The notes: a model not told the origin generated them from the letters alone. 25,276 nt of DNA from CAZCAC01 sp964496575 (GCA_964496575.1 CAZCAC010000129.1:1-25276), one strand, 5' to 3'; positions 6,590 to 14,225 are shown, counted from the first letter of the stretch. Numbers and translations: made by a program.

Positions 6590-7827
6590 AGGACTACATC
6601 GTCTTCCTCTGGCGTTGCTTCAAGATCAGCTTCGTCGGCGACTGGCGCTACCGGATGTGGATGCTGCTGCTGACGGTCATCGTCCTCCTGGGCGTGAACG
6701 CCTACTGCAAGCAGCTGGTCTACGGGATGGTCCCGACGGGGATGACCGATCAGGTCTCCTGGGGGCTCTACATCGCCAACTTCACCTTCCTGGTGGGGAT
6801 GGCGGCGGCGGCGGTGATGCTGGTCATCCCGGTCTACGTCTACCGGAACAAGGACCTGCACGACCTGGTCGTCTTCGGCGAGCTCTTCGCCGTGGCGGCG
6901 ATCGTGATGTGTCTCCTGTTCGTGAACGTGGACCTCGGGCGCCCGGATCGCTTCATGCACATCTTCTGGCGCTTCAACTTCCCGATCTCGATGCTGACCT
7001 GGGACGTCGTCGCGCTGGGGGGCTACCTGATCCTGAACCTGCACATCTGCGGGTACCTGATCTACTGCAGCTACCGCAAGAAGCAGCCCACGAAGAAGTT
7101 CTACATTCCCTTCGTCTTCGTCGCGATCGCCTGGGCGATCAGCATCCACACCGTGACGGCCTTCCTGTACGTGGGGCTCGGCGGCCGTCCCTTCTGGAAC
7201 TCGGCGATCATCGCGCCGCGCTTCCTGGCCTCGGCCTTCGCGGCCGGGCCCGCCTTCATCATCCTCACGCTTCAAGTCATCGCCTGGGCCACGCGCTACA
7301 AGCTGAGCGAGGGCGCCCTGGGGATGCTCCGAAACATCGTGACGATCGCTCTCTCCATCAACATGTTCCTGTTGGGGTGCGAGCTGTTCACGGAGTTCTA
7401 CGCGGGATCCGCCCACATCGTCTCGATGGTGTACCTGTTCTTCGGGTTGCACGGACACGATGCGCTGGTCCCGTGGATCTGGTCCGCCGTCGCCATGAAC
7501 ACCCTGGCGCTGGCGATCCTCTACACGCCTTTCCGCAGCAACCTCAAGCTCCTCAACCTCGCCTGCGTGCTGATGATCGTCGGCATCTGGATCGAGAAGG
7601 GCATGGGGCTGATCATCCCGGCCTTCATCCCGTCTCCCCTGGGAGAGCTGGTGGAGTACACGCCGACGCTGAACGAGATCCTCGTCTGCCTGGGCATCTG
7701 GGCCTTCGGGCTGTTGCTGTACACGATTTTCGTCCGAATCACGGTCCCCGTTCTCTCTGGTCGCTGCACGGCCGACCAGGTGAGGAAGGAGAAGCGGGCC
7801 GAGCCCGCAACGTCGGGGGGATCATGA
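6586..7827 (+). CDS. NrfD/PsrC-family polytopic quinol-interacting protein
   Basis: A 413-residue integral membrane protein with ten hydrophobic segments that I can count, starting at about residues 24-40 (MWMLLLTVIVLLGVNAY) and ending at about 366-387. The length and the VDLGRPDR and HTVTAFLY patterns fit the long, ten-helix NrfD branch (DsrP/HmcC/ActC-like) rather than the eight-helix PsrC type. Family members bind menaquinol and pair with a ferredoxin subunit, here the gene just upstream (ATGA overlap). Its stop overlaps the sequence just before the octaheme gene. Proposed role: menaquinol oxidation feeding nitrite or nitrate reduction, as no NapC/NrfH-type cytochrome is present in the cluster. 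Confidence 0.92.
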   Translation: MKDYIVFLWRCFKISFVGDWRYRMWMLLLTVIVLLGVNAYCKQLVYGMVPTGMTDQVSWGLYIANFTFLVGMAAAAVMLVIPVYVYRNKDLHDLVVFGELFAVAAIVMCLLFVNVDLGRPDRFMHIFWRFNFPISMLTWDVVALGGYLILNLHICGYLIYCSYRKKQPTKKFYIPFVFVAIAWAISIHTVTAFLYVGLGGRPFWNSAIIAPRFLASAFAAGPAFIILTLQVIAWATRYKLSEGALGMLRNIVTIALSINMFLLGCELFTEFYAGSAHIVSMVYLFFGLHGHDALVPWIWSAVAMNTLALAILYTPFRSNLKLLNLACVLMIVGIWIEKGMGLIIPAFIPSPLGELVEYTPTLNEILVCLGIWAFGLLLYTIFVRITVPVLSGRCTADQVRKEKRAEPATSGGS

Positions 7828-7847
7828 GAGAACCAAGGAGTTTCCCA

Positions 7848-9323
7848 GTGAACAAGAGAACCCTGTCCGCCTTCACCAGACTCGCGGTGCTGCCGCTTCT
7901 GGCGGCCATCGGCTTCGCGGTCGCCGCGGCTTCGTCCGCATCGGCGCAGGTCATCGGCTTGCCCGAGCTCAGCGAGACGTCGCGAGAGTGCATCGATTGC
8001 CACAAGAAGAAGAGCCCCGTGATCTACCAGCAGTGGGGCGTCTCCAAGCACTACCGCGCGAACGTGGGGTGCTACGAGTGCCACGCCGCCGAGCGGTCCG
8101 ATCCGGACGCGCTGGTTCACTACGACTCGACGATCTCGATCATCGTCAGCCCGAAGGACTGCTCGCGCTGCCACGCCAAGGAGGCCGAGGAGTTCCTCGG
8201 CTCGCACCACTCGAAGGCGGGCCGGATTCTCGGCTCCCTCGACAACGTGCTGGCCGACATCGTCGAGGGCAATCGGGGCATGGTCACGCCCGGCTTCCCG
8301 GACGGCGCCTCGGCCGCCGCGGTCAACGGCTGCTACCAGTGCCACGGTTCGCAGATCAAGGTCCTGCCGGGCGGCCAGCTCGACCCGGTGACCTTCCCGA
8401 ACAGCGGCATCGGCCGGGTGAACCCGGACGGCAGCGAGGGCTCCTGCAACGCCTGCCACTCGCGGCACGCGTTCTCGGCCGAGCAGGCGCGGCACCCCGA
8501 CACGTGCGGCAAGTGCCACCTCGGTCCCGACCACCCGCAGAAGGAGGTCTACGAGGAGTCGAAGCACGGCATCGCCTTCTTCGCCAACCAGGGCAAGATG
8601 AACATGGACTCGGCGAAGTGGATCGTCGGCGAGGACTACTGGGCCGCGCCCACCTGCGCGACCTGCCACATGTCGGCGACCAAGACCCAGGCCGTGACGC
8701 ACGACATCGGCATGCGGATCAGCTGGAACAACCGGCCGGTCCTGTCCACCCGTCCGGAGATCTCCGACGCGAAGCTCGGCCTTCCCGGCAAGGACGTCCC
8801 CTGGCAGATCCGCCGCAACAACATGCAGCAGGTCTGCTTGAACTGCCACAACCAGAACTGGATCGACAACTTCTACATTCAGTACGACGCGCTGATCGAC
8901 CTGTACCACGACAAGTACGCCAAGCCCGGCGCGGAGCTGATCGCCCTCGCGAAGCCGCTCAAGGAGTACGAGGCGCCCTTCTCCGCCAAGGTCGACTGGA
9001 CCTGGTTCGAGCTGTGGCACCACGAGGGTCGGCGAGCGCGTCACGCGGCCGCGATGATGGCGCCGGACTACACGCACTGGCACGGCACCTACGACCTGGC
9101 CAAGCACTGGTACACCAAGTTCATTCCCGAGCTCGAGGAGATGGTCGAGAAAGGGAAGGCTTCGGGTGACCCGAAGAAGGTCGCCGCCGCCGATACGCTG
9201 GCGGCCAAGATCGAAGAGATCTTGAACTCCGAGAACCACAAGTGGTTCCTGGACAAGCTCGATCCCGAGGAGAAGGCTCGTCGCGACAAGGCGCGCGCCG
9301 AGTTCAAGGCCCGCTACAAGTGA
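7848..9323 (+). CDS. Octaheme HAO-family cytochrome c (probable reductive type)
   Basis: A 491-residue secreted multiheme protein. Eight CXXCH sites start at Cys48, 75, 105, 162, 200, 220, 270 and 330; none is CXXCK, which argues against NrfA, ONR and OTR and for the hydroxylamine oxidoreductase family. The pair CNACHSRHAFS...CGKCHLGPDH closely resembles the matching region of Nitrosomonas HAO (CDNCHTRHEFS...CATCHSGVDH). The C-terminal part is helical and heme-free, with PDYTHWHG at 406-413. The start is GTG 7848: AAGGAG (7835-7840) lies 7 nt upstream and it gives a good Sec signal peptide ending ASSASAQ; an in-frame ATG at 7824 overlaps the NrfD stop but is less convincing. Epsilonproteobacterial HAO-like enzymes beside Nap are proposed to reduce nitrite to ammonium; I infer the same here. 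Hydroxylamine oxidation cannot be excluded by sequence alone. Confidence 0.9.
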   Translation: MNKRTLSAFTRLAVLPLLAAIGFAVAAASSASAQVIGLPELSETSRECIDCHKKKSPVIYQQWGVSKHYRANVGCYECHAAERSDPDALVHYDSTISIIVSPKDCSRCHAKEAEEFLGSHHSKAGRILGSLDNVLADIVEGNRGMVTPGFPDGASAAAVNGCYQCHGSQIKVLPGGQLDPVTFPNSGIGRVNPDGSEGSCNACHSRHAFSAEQARHPDTCGKCHLGPDHPQKEVYEESKHGIAFFANQGKMNMDSAKWIVGEDYWAAPTCATCHMSATKTQAVTHDIGMRISWNNRPVLSTRPEISDAKLGLPGKDVPWQIRRNNMQQVCLNCHNQNWIDNFYIQYDALIDLYHDKYAKPGAELIALAKPLKEYEAPFSAKVDWTWFELWHHEGRRARHAAAMMAPDYTHWHGTYDLAKHWYTKFIPELEEMVEKGKASGDPKKVAAADTLAAKIEEILNSENHKWFLDKLDPEEKARRDKARAEFKARYK

Positions 9324-9340
9324 TCGAGAACTTCCGCCGA

Positions 9341-9372
9341 GGGCTGTGGAGCGGCGAGCCGCTCCACGGCCC
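9341..9372 (+). promoter_or_regulatory. Strong intercistronic RNA hairpin
   Basis: GGGCTGTGGAGCGG (9341-9354) pairs with CCGCTCCACGGCCC (9359-9372): a 14-bp stem with one G-U pair and a CGAG loop. It lies 18 nt after the octaheme stop and 27 nt before napD. No U-tract follows, so it is more likely an mRNA stabiliser or processing site setting different levels of the upstream cytochrome and downstream nap messages than a terminator. Confidence 0.6.
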
Positions 9373-9398
9373 GGTGGTGGGAGGATGAGGATGAATCC

Positions 9399-9653
9399 AT
9401 GGCGGTAGTCGGCGCTTACGCCCGCATCGACCTCTCGGAGGAGGCTCTCGTGCCCGCACGGCTCGAGGCCCTCGAGGGCGTGTCGACCTTCGCGCTGGGC
9501 GAGCCGGGCAAGATCGGGGTGTTGATCGAGGCGGAAAGTCTCGACGAGGCCCACGCCCGGCTCGAGGACGAGATCGAGAAGCTGGAAGGGGTTCTGGGAG
9601 TCTTCCCGGTGTACGTCCACGCGGAACCCGAAGAAGAGGAGGGGGACGAGTGA
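9399..9653 (+). CDS. napD: NapD-like nitrate reductase maturation chaperone
   Basis: An 84-residue acidic protein of NapD size and pattern: an initial beta strand VVGAYARIDL, then LEALEGVSTFALGEPGKIGVLIEA, a helix SLDEAHARLEDEIEKLEGVLGV, and a last strand VFPVYVHAEPEEEEGDE. NapD binds the Tat signal peptide of NapA and holds back export until the molybdenum cofactor is inserted. Position directly before the Tat-bearing NapA gene (16 nt gap) supports the call. GAGG at 9387-9390 lies 8 nt before ATG 9399. It is cytoplasmic. The family is short and divergent, so the call leans on context as well as pattern. Confidence 0.85.
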   Translation: MAVVGAYARIDLSEEALVPARLEALEGVSTFALGEPGKIGVLIEAESLDEAHARLEDEIEKLEGVLGVFPVYVHAEPEEEEGDE

Positions 9654-9669
9654 GTCCCAAGGAGCACAG

Positions 9670-11991
9670 ATGAGAACGGAATCGACGCGTCGTGAATTCA
9701 TCAAGGCCTCGGCCGTAGCCGCCGTCGCCTCCGTGGCCGGCGGACCGGCAATGGCCCGAGCCTTCCCGCAGGATGGTTCCTCGAAGTGGGTGAAGTCGGT
9801 TTGCCGCTTCTGCGGCACCGGCTGCGGGGTGATCCTCGAGGTGAAGGACGGCCGACTGGTGGCCCTGCGGGGCGACCCGAAGCACCCGACGACCAAGGGA
9901 CTGGTCTGCGCCAAGGCGCTGTTCCTGCCCAAGATCGTGTACTCGAAGGACCGGCTGAAGTACCCGATGGTGCGCAAGGGCGACAAGTTCGAGCGCGTCG
10001 GCTGGGACGAGGCGATGGAGCTCCTGGCGAGTAAGTTCGCGGACTCGATCAAGCAGCACGGCCCGGACAGCGTCGCCTACTACGGCTCTGGCCAGGCGCT
10101 CTCGGAGGAGAGCTACCTCGCCAACCGCCTCTTCAAGGGCGGCATCGGCACCAACAACGTCGAGGGGAACCCGCGGCTCTGCATGGCCAGTGCGGTCGGT
10201 GGCTACGTCACGTCGTTCGGCAAGGACGAACCGATGGGCTGCTACGACGACATCGACCACGCGCGCGTCTTCTTCCTGGTCGGCTCGAACACCGCCGAGT
10301 GTCACCCGGTGATCTTCAACCAGATCCTGATGCGCAGGCAATCGGGGAAGAACGTGATGGTGATCACCCTCGACCCGCGGCGGAGCCCGACCCGCTCGGT
10401 CGCGGACATCCACCTCGATCCGATCCCGGGCTTCGACCTCGCCGTGCTCCACGCGATGGCTCACGTCATCATCAAGGAGAAGAAGCACGACGAGGAGTTC
10501 ATCGAGAGGAACGTCCAGTTCAAGATCGTCAAGGACGGCAAGACGGTGAAGGTGGGCCTCGAGGAGTACGCCGAGTTCCTCGAGCAGTACACCCCCGAAC
10601 GGGCCGAGATGATCGCCGGTGTGAAGGCGCAGAGTATCGTCGAGGCCGCGCGCGTCTTCGCGATGGGGCCGACGATGTCCTTCTGGACGATGGGGCTCAA
10701 CCAGCGCATTCGCGGGGTCTGGGCCAACAACCTGATGCACAACCTGCACCTGATCACCGGCCAGATCGGCAAGCCGGGGGCGACGCCCTTCTCGCTGACC
10801 GGTCAGCCGAACGCCTGCGGCGGCGTACGCGACACCGGCTCCCTCTGCCACATCCTGCCCTACGGGCGTGTCGTGAAGAAGGAAGAGCACCGCCAGCAGA
10901 TCGAAGCGCTCTGGGGCTCGAAGCCCGGCACGATCAAGTCCAAGCCCGGCCTGAACACGATCGAGATGTTCAATGCGCTGGGCCGGGACGAGATCCAAGC
11001 GATGCTGATCCTGACCACCAATCCGGGACACTCGCTGCCGAACTGCACCCCGCACCGCGATGCGATGGGCAAGGTACGGGCGAACAAGCCCTTCATCTGC
11101 GTGATCGACGCCTACCCGACGCGCACCACCGAGCTGGCGGACCTGGTCCTGCCGGCGGGGATGTGGACCGAGAAGAGCGGCGTCTTCGGCATGTCCGAGC
11201 GGCGCTACCAGTACCAGCCGAAACTGCAGGAGCCGCCCGGTGAGGCGCGCTCCGACTTCGATATCCTGATCGACCTCGCCGGACGCCTGGAAGGCAAGGG
11301 CGTTGTCAAACGGGGCTACGTCAAGGGCAAGCTGGCGACCACCGACGACGTCTGGGACGAGATGCGATTGGCCTCGAAGGACACCGCCTACGACTTCATG
11401 GGCATGACCCGCGAGCGCCTCAAGAAGGAACGTGGCATTCGCTGGCCAGCGCCCACCGAGGACCACCCCGGGACCGCGCGACGCTTCGTCAAGGGCGACG
11501 ACCCGTGTCTCGATGCGGGGCCGTACAAGGACAACAGCCTCGCCGACGGCGACACCAAGTTCTACGCCGCTCCGGACAACCGGGCGGTCGTCTGGTTGCG
11601 CCCGGTGCTGCCGCCGGCCGAACCGCCGGACGACGATTACCCCTACGTGCTCTCGACCGGTCGCGTCCTCGAGCACTGGCACACCGGCACGATGACGATG
11701 AAGGCGGAGGAGCTGCGCCGCGCCTACCCCGAGGCCTTCGTCGAGGTGAATCCGACCGACGCCCGGAAGCTCGGCGTCAAGGACGGCGATCGCCTGCGCA
11801 TCACCTCGCGCCGCGGCGAGGCGGTGATCAAGACCCGCGTCGTGGACTTCCCGCAGCCGGGGATGGTCTTCGTGCCCTTCTGCTGGGAGGACGACGAGAC
11901 GTTCATCAACCGTGTGACCATCGACGCCTACGACCCGGGCTCGAAGCAGCCCGAGTTCAAGATCTGCGCCGTCAAGCTCTCCAAGGCCTGA
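9670..11991 (+). CDS. napA: Periplasmic nitrate reductase catalytic subunit
   Basis: A 773-residue Mo-bis-MGD oxidoreductase. The Tat signal is STRREFIKASAV. The [4Fe-4S] ligands are Cys45, Cys48, Cys52 (CRFCGTGCG) and Cys80, with Lys82 in CAKALFLPKI at the position of the electron-relay lysine. The molybdenum ligand is Cys171 in NPRLCMASAV, followed by GKDEPMGCYDDIDHA, which is diagnostic for NapA. Also present are GSNTAECHPVIF, LNTIEMFNAL, and the C-terminal YVLSTGRVLEHWHTGTMT cofactor-binding region. The length is nearer the compact Desulfovibrio-type NapA (about 755) than the E. coli protein (about 830). AAGGAG at 9659-9664 lies 5 nt before ATG 9670. It reduces nitrate to nitrite in the periplasm, fed by the NapB-like cytochrome downstream. 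Confidence 0.96.
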   Translation: MRTESTRREFIKASAVAAVASVAGGPAMARAFPQDGSSKWVKSVCRFCGTGCGVILEVKDGRLVALRGDPKHPTTKGLVCAKALFLPKIVYSKDRLKYPMVRKGDKFERVGWDEAMELLASKFADSIKQHGPDSVAYYGSGQALSEESYLANRLFKGGIGTNNVEGNPRLCMASAVGGYVTSFGKDEPMGCYDDIDHARVFFLVGSNTAECHPVIFNQILMRRQSGKNVMVITLDPRRSPTRSVADIHLDPIPGFDLAVLHAMAHVIIKEKKHDEEFIERNVQFKIVKDGKTVKVGLEEYAEFLEQYTPERAEMIAGVKAQSIVEAARVFAMGPTMSFWTMGLNQRIRGVWANNLMHNLHLITGQIGKPGATPFSLTGQPNACGGVRDTGSLCHILPYGRVVKKEEHRQQIEALWGSKPGTIKSKPGLNTIEMFNALGRDEIQAMLILTTNPGHSLPNCTPHRDAMGKVRANKPFICVIDAYPTRTTELADLVLPAGMWTEKSGVFGMSERRYQYQPKLQEPPGEARSDFDILIDLAGRLEGKGVVKRGYVKGKLATTDDVWDEMRLASKDTAYDFMGMTRERLKKERGIRWPAPTEDHPGTARRFVKGDDPCLDAGPYKDNSLADGDTKFYAAPDNRAVVWLRPVLPPAEPPDDDYPYVLSTGRVLEHWHTGTMTMKAEELRRAYPEAFVEVNPTDARKLGVKDGDRLRITSRRGEAVIKTRVVDFPQPGMVFVPFCWEDDETFINRVTIDAYDPGSKQPEFKICAVKLSKA

Positions 11992-12010
11992 TACGAGCAG
12001 GAGCCGCGCC

Positions 12011-12727
12011 ATGAATCGCCTGATCTGTACCGGAGTCGCCCTGGCCGGGCTGGGCAGCCTGGGCCTGACGCCGACGGGATGCACCTCGCCGGAGGCCGAG
12101 GCCCCGGTGGCCGAGACTCGACCCGTCGAAACCGTCACCCCGACTCCCGCGGAGCCGAGTGAACCGCCCGTCGTGCAGCCCGCCGCCGCGGAGGAGCCTC
12201 GACAGGAACCACCTGCCGAGACCGAGTCGACCGTGCCCCTCGAGATCCCGGTCGAGGAGACGGCGCAGGAACCGGAGTACTCCAGCAACGCCTTCCCGCC
12301 GGTGATGCCCGATACCGATCGGCACCAGCGGGCCTGGGTGAGGCACGATTGCTTGCGTTGCCACGAGACCGGCGTCGAGCTGGCCCCGCTGGTGAAGCAC
12401 GCGGGAATGCCGGAGATCCTGCTCCAGGCCAAGTGCCGGACGTGCCACACCTTGATCCCCGGGACGCCGGTGCCCCCGAAGGCACCGCCGACCGAAGAGG
12501 AGCAGCTCTTCTCCGGGGGTGCCTTCCCGCCGATGATTCCCGCCTCGGGGTCGCACACCGCGGCCTGGGCCAAGGACGACTGCCTGCTCTGTCACGAGGA
12601 CGGAACTCGCGGCGCGCCGATCATCGAGCACAAGGGCTTGCCGAAGATCCTGCTCCAGGCCAAATGCCGGACGTGCCACGTACAGGTGCGAACGGTGGAA
12701 GCCAGCAAGCCGACGTTGCCTCGATAG
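12011..12727 (+). CDS. Tetraheme NapB-like cytochrome with tandem duplicated diheme unit
   Basis: A 238-residue exported protein. The N-terminus (hydrophobic to TPTGC24) may be a lipoprotein signal, though the lipobox is weak. A Pro/Glu/Ala-rich linker covers about 28-92. Then come two copies of one unit: AFPPVMP...H..AW...DCLRCHETG...CRTCH (Cys114, Cys142) and AFPPMIP...H..AW...DCLLCHEDG...CRTCH (Cys191, Cys219). Spacing within each is 28 residues and the period is 77. PPxIP and the two CXXCH sites per unit resemble diheme NapB; normal NapB has one unit. CAGGAG (11998-12003) lies 7 nt before the ATG, 19 nt after napA. Likely role: electron donor to NapA, held near the membrane by the linker. 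The heme-staple histidines of NapB are plausible in each unit but unproven. Confidence 0.85.
   Translation: MNRLICTGVALAGLGSLGLTPTGCTSPEAEAPVAETRPVETVTPTPAEPSEPPVVQPAAAEEPRQEPPAETESTVPLEIPVEETAQEPEYSSNAFPPVMPDTDRHQRAWVRHDCLRCHETGVELAPLVKHAGMPEILLQAKCRTCHTLIPGTPVPPKAPPTEEEQLFSGGAFPPMIPASGSHTAAWAKDDCLLCHEDGTRGAPIIEHKGLPKILLQAKCRTCHVQVRTVEASKPTLPR
12416..12448 (+). repeat. 33-bp direct repeat in the napB-like gene, copy 1
   Basis: This stretch recurs at 12647-12679, exactly 231 nt (77 codons) downstream, with a single synonymous difference (AAG versus AAA). It encodes ILLQAKCRTCH. The near identity at DNA level suggests recent duplication or gene conversion between the two halves. Confidence 0.85.
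12647..12679 (+). repeat. 33-bp direct repeat in the napB-like gene, copy 2
   Basis: Second copy of the repeat at 12416-12448, differing at one third-codon position; covers the fourth heme site. Confidence 0.85.
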
Positions 12728-12749
12728 GGCGCCGGGCACGACAATCGTG

Positions 12750-12795
12750 ACCGCAGGGGTGGCTCCGAGGAGACCGCACCCCTGCGGTTCTTCGT
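12750..12795 (+). terminator. Hairpin between the napB-like gene and napG
   Basis: ACCGCAGGGGTG (12750-12761) pairs perfectly over 12 bp with CACCCCTGCGGT (12777-12788), with a 15-nt loop, and is followed by TTCTTC. The weak U-tract and the placement 14 nt before napG suggest a leaky terminator or attenuator lowering napGH expression, not a full stop. Confidence 0.55.
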
Positions 12796-12801
12796 AGCGA
12801 G

Positions 12802-13395
12802 ATGCATCGACCTTCACGCAGACAGCTCTTCGTCGGCGCGGGCCTCGCCGCCGGCGCCGGCCTCGGTGGCCTCTTCCGCCTCGCGGGTTCGTCCGCTCGC
12901 GGGGCGCCGCTGCTGCGTCCTCCCGGCGCTCGGACGGAGAGCGACTTCCTCGCCGCGTGCGTGCGCTGCGGCCAATGCGTGGAGGTCTGCCCCTTCGAGA
13001 CGCTGAAGCTCGCCGACCTGGGGCAAGGGCTGTCGGCCGGAACGCCCTGGGTCGATTCGCGCCGGATCCCCTGCTACCTCTGCCAGGGCGAGGACGAGCT
13101 CCTGTGCATCGCGGTCTGCCCGACGCAGGCGCTCGAGCCGGTCGCCGACACAAGAGAGATCCGGATGGGCCTCGCGGTGATCGATACCGAAGTCTGCTTT
13201 GCGCATCACGGCGTCATCTGCCGCTCCTGTTTCCAGGCCTGTCCATTCCCATTCGAGGCGATCGTCTTCGACGAGAGCCTGCGGCCGATCGTGGTCGAGG
13301 ACGTGTGCATCGGTTGCGGACTCTGTGACTTCGCCTGCCCGACCGAGCCCAGCGCGATCCCGATCGTCACTCGGGGCGAGGGGAGGCCGAGTTGA
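12802..13395 (+). CDS. napG: NapG-like ferredoxin
   Basis: A 197-residue Tat substrate (PSRRQLFVGAGL) with four [4Fe-4S] cluster motifs: CVRCGQCVEVCPF, CYLCQGEDELLCIAVCP, CFAHHGVICRSCFQACP and CIGCGLCDFACP. The CYLCQ and CFAHHG forms are typical of MauM/NapG. With NapH it forms the quinol dehydrogenase branch that passes electrons to NapAB. It is slightly shorter than E. coli NapG (about 231). ATG 12802 has only a weak upstream purine stretch. Its stop overlaps the napH start by 3 nt plus one base, so the two are translationally coupled. Confidence 0.92.
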   Translation: MHRPSRRQLFVGAGLAAGAGLGGLFRLAGSSARGAPLLRPPGARTESDFLAACVRCGQCVEVCPFETLKLADLGQGLSAGTPWVDSRRIPCYLCQGEDELLCIAVCPTQALEPVADTREIRMGLAVIDTEVCFAHHGVICRSCFQACPFPFEAIVFDESLRPIVVEDVCIGCGLCDFACPTEPSAIPIVTRGEGRPS

Positions 13396-14225
13396 AGGAG
13401 AAGCGCTTCGGTAGCTGGGCCCTGCTGCGCCGGCTCACTGCGTTCGCCTTCCTGGGGTTGCTCTACCTCGGCAGCCTGGAGAGCGTGGCGTGGTTCCGCG
13501 GCACGACGACGGCGACTCGCCTGCTCGACTTCGTGCCTTTCGGCGATCCACTCGCGGCGCTCGAGGTCACCCTCGCCACGCGCGAGCTCGCCGTCGACCT
13601 GCTGCTCGGCGCCGGCGTGCTGGTCGTCGCCACGCTGCTGCTCGGGCCCTTCTTCTGCAGCTGGGTCTGCCCCCTCGGCCTGGTGCTCGACCTCAACCAG
13701 GCGTTGAAGAACCGTCTGGTCAAGCGCTGGCGTCGCTACCGCTGGATGCACCTCTCGCTTCCGCGCGACTGGCGCCTCCTCGTTCTGGGGCTCGCGCTGG
13801 GCTTTTCGCTGGTGGGGGGGCTGCCGCTCTTCCAGACGGTGTCCCCGATCAACATCGTCGCCTGGTCGCTGGTCTTCGGCGCCGGACTGCCGCTCCTCCT
13901 CGTCGGCGTCATCGCCGTCGTCGAGTGGTTCGCCCCGCACCTCTGGTGCCGTACCCTCTGCCCGCTGGGCGGCCTCTACTCGGCTCTGGGCCGCCGCGCG
14001 CTGCTGCGCATCCGGGTGGCGGAGAGTCAGGTCACCCGCCGCCGCTGCCGCCAGTGCACCCTCTCCTGCCCGATGGACATCCGGGTCATGGAGGAGGAGG
14101 TCGTCGCTTGCCACAGCGCGGTCGGCGATCCCGATTGCACCCGCTGCGGGGCGTGCGTCGATGCGTGTCCGGAGCGGGTGCTGGGTTTCGGGATCGAGAG
14201 CGCAACGACCGATCGAGCCAGCTGA
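13392..14225 (+). CDS. napH: NapH-like membrane quinol dehydrogenase
   Basis: A 277-residue protein with about four membrane helices (about 12-29, 69-90, 131-152, 157-180). It carries the two NapH/NosR-type cytoplasmic-face motifs, CSWVCPLG and CRTLCPLGG, and a C-terminal soluble domain with two ferredoxin motifs, CRQCTLSCPMD and CTRCGACVDACP. NapH oxidises menaquinol and hands electrons to NapG. The start is TTG 13392, overlapping the napG stop, with GGGAGG (13381-13386) 5 nt upstream. It is the last clear gene of the respiratory cluster; the next gene starts 55 nt later with a different character and its own ribosome binding site. Confidence 0.93.
   Translation: MKEKRFGSWALLRRLTAFAFLGLLYLGSLESVAWFRGTTTATRLLDFVPFGDPLAALEVTLATRELAVDLLLGAGVLVVATLLLGPFFCSWVCPLGLVLDLNQALKNRLVKRWRRYRWMHLSLPRDWRLLVLGLALGFSLVGGLPLFQTVSPINIVAWSLVFGAGLPLLLVGVIAVVEWFAPHLWCRTLCPLGGLYSALGRRALLRIRVAESQVTRRRCRQCTLSCPMDIRVMEEEVVACHSAVGDPDCTRCGACVDACPERVLGFGIESATTDRAS

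Noticed and set aside
6576..7823. Upstream open extension that would fuse about 416 residues to the octaheme cytochrome
   Set aside because: This stretch is coding in another frame (the NrfD-like protein). The octaheme gene has its own ribosome binding site and signal peptide at 7848.
7848..9323. NrfA, ONR or OTR identity for the octaheme gene
   Set aside because: Those have a CXXCK catalytic heme site or five hemes; all eight sites here are CXXCH, as in the HAO family.
9670..11991. Formate dehydrogenase or DMSO-reductase-type assignment
   Set aside because: The molybdenum-ligand region NPRLCMASAV...DEPMGCYDD and the NapD/B/G/H neighbours point to NapA; no selenocysteine-type site is present.
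9304..12573. Very long open frame (about 1089 codons) on the minus strand opposite napA and the napB-like gene
   Set aside because: Shadow of high-GC codon bias. The plus-strand frames encode recognisable napD, napA and heme proteins; the minus-strand translation is low-complexity Arg/Val/Leu/Asp with no motif.
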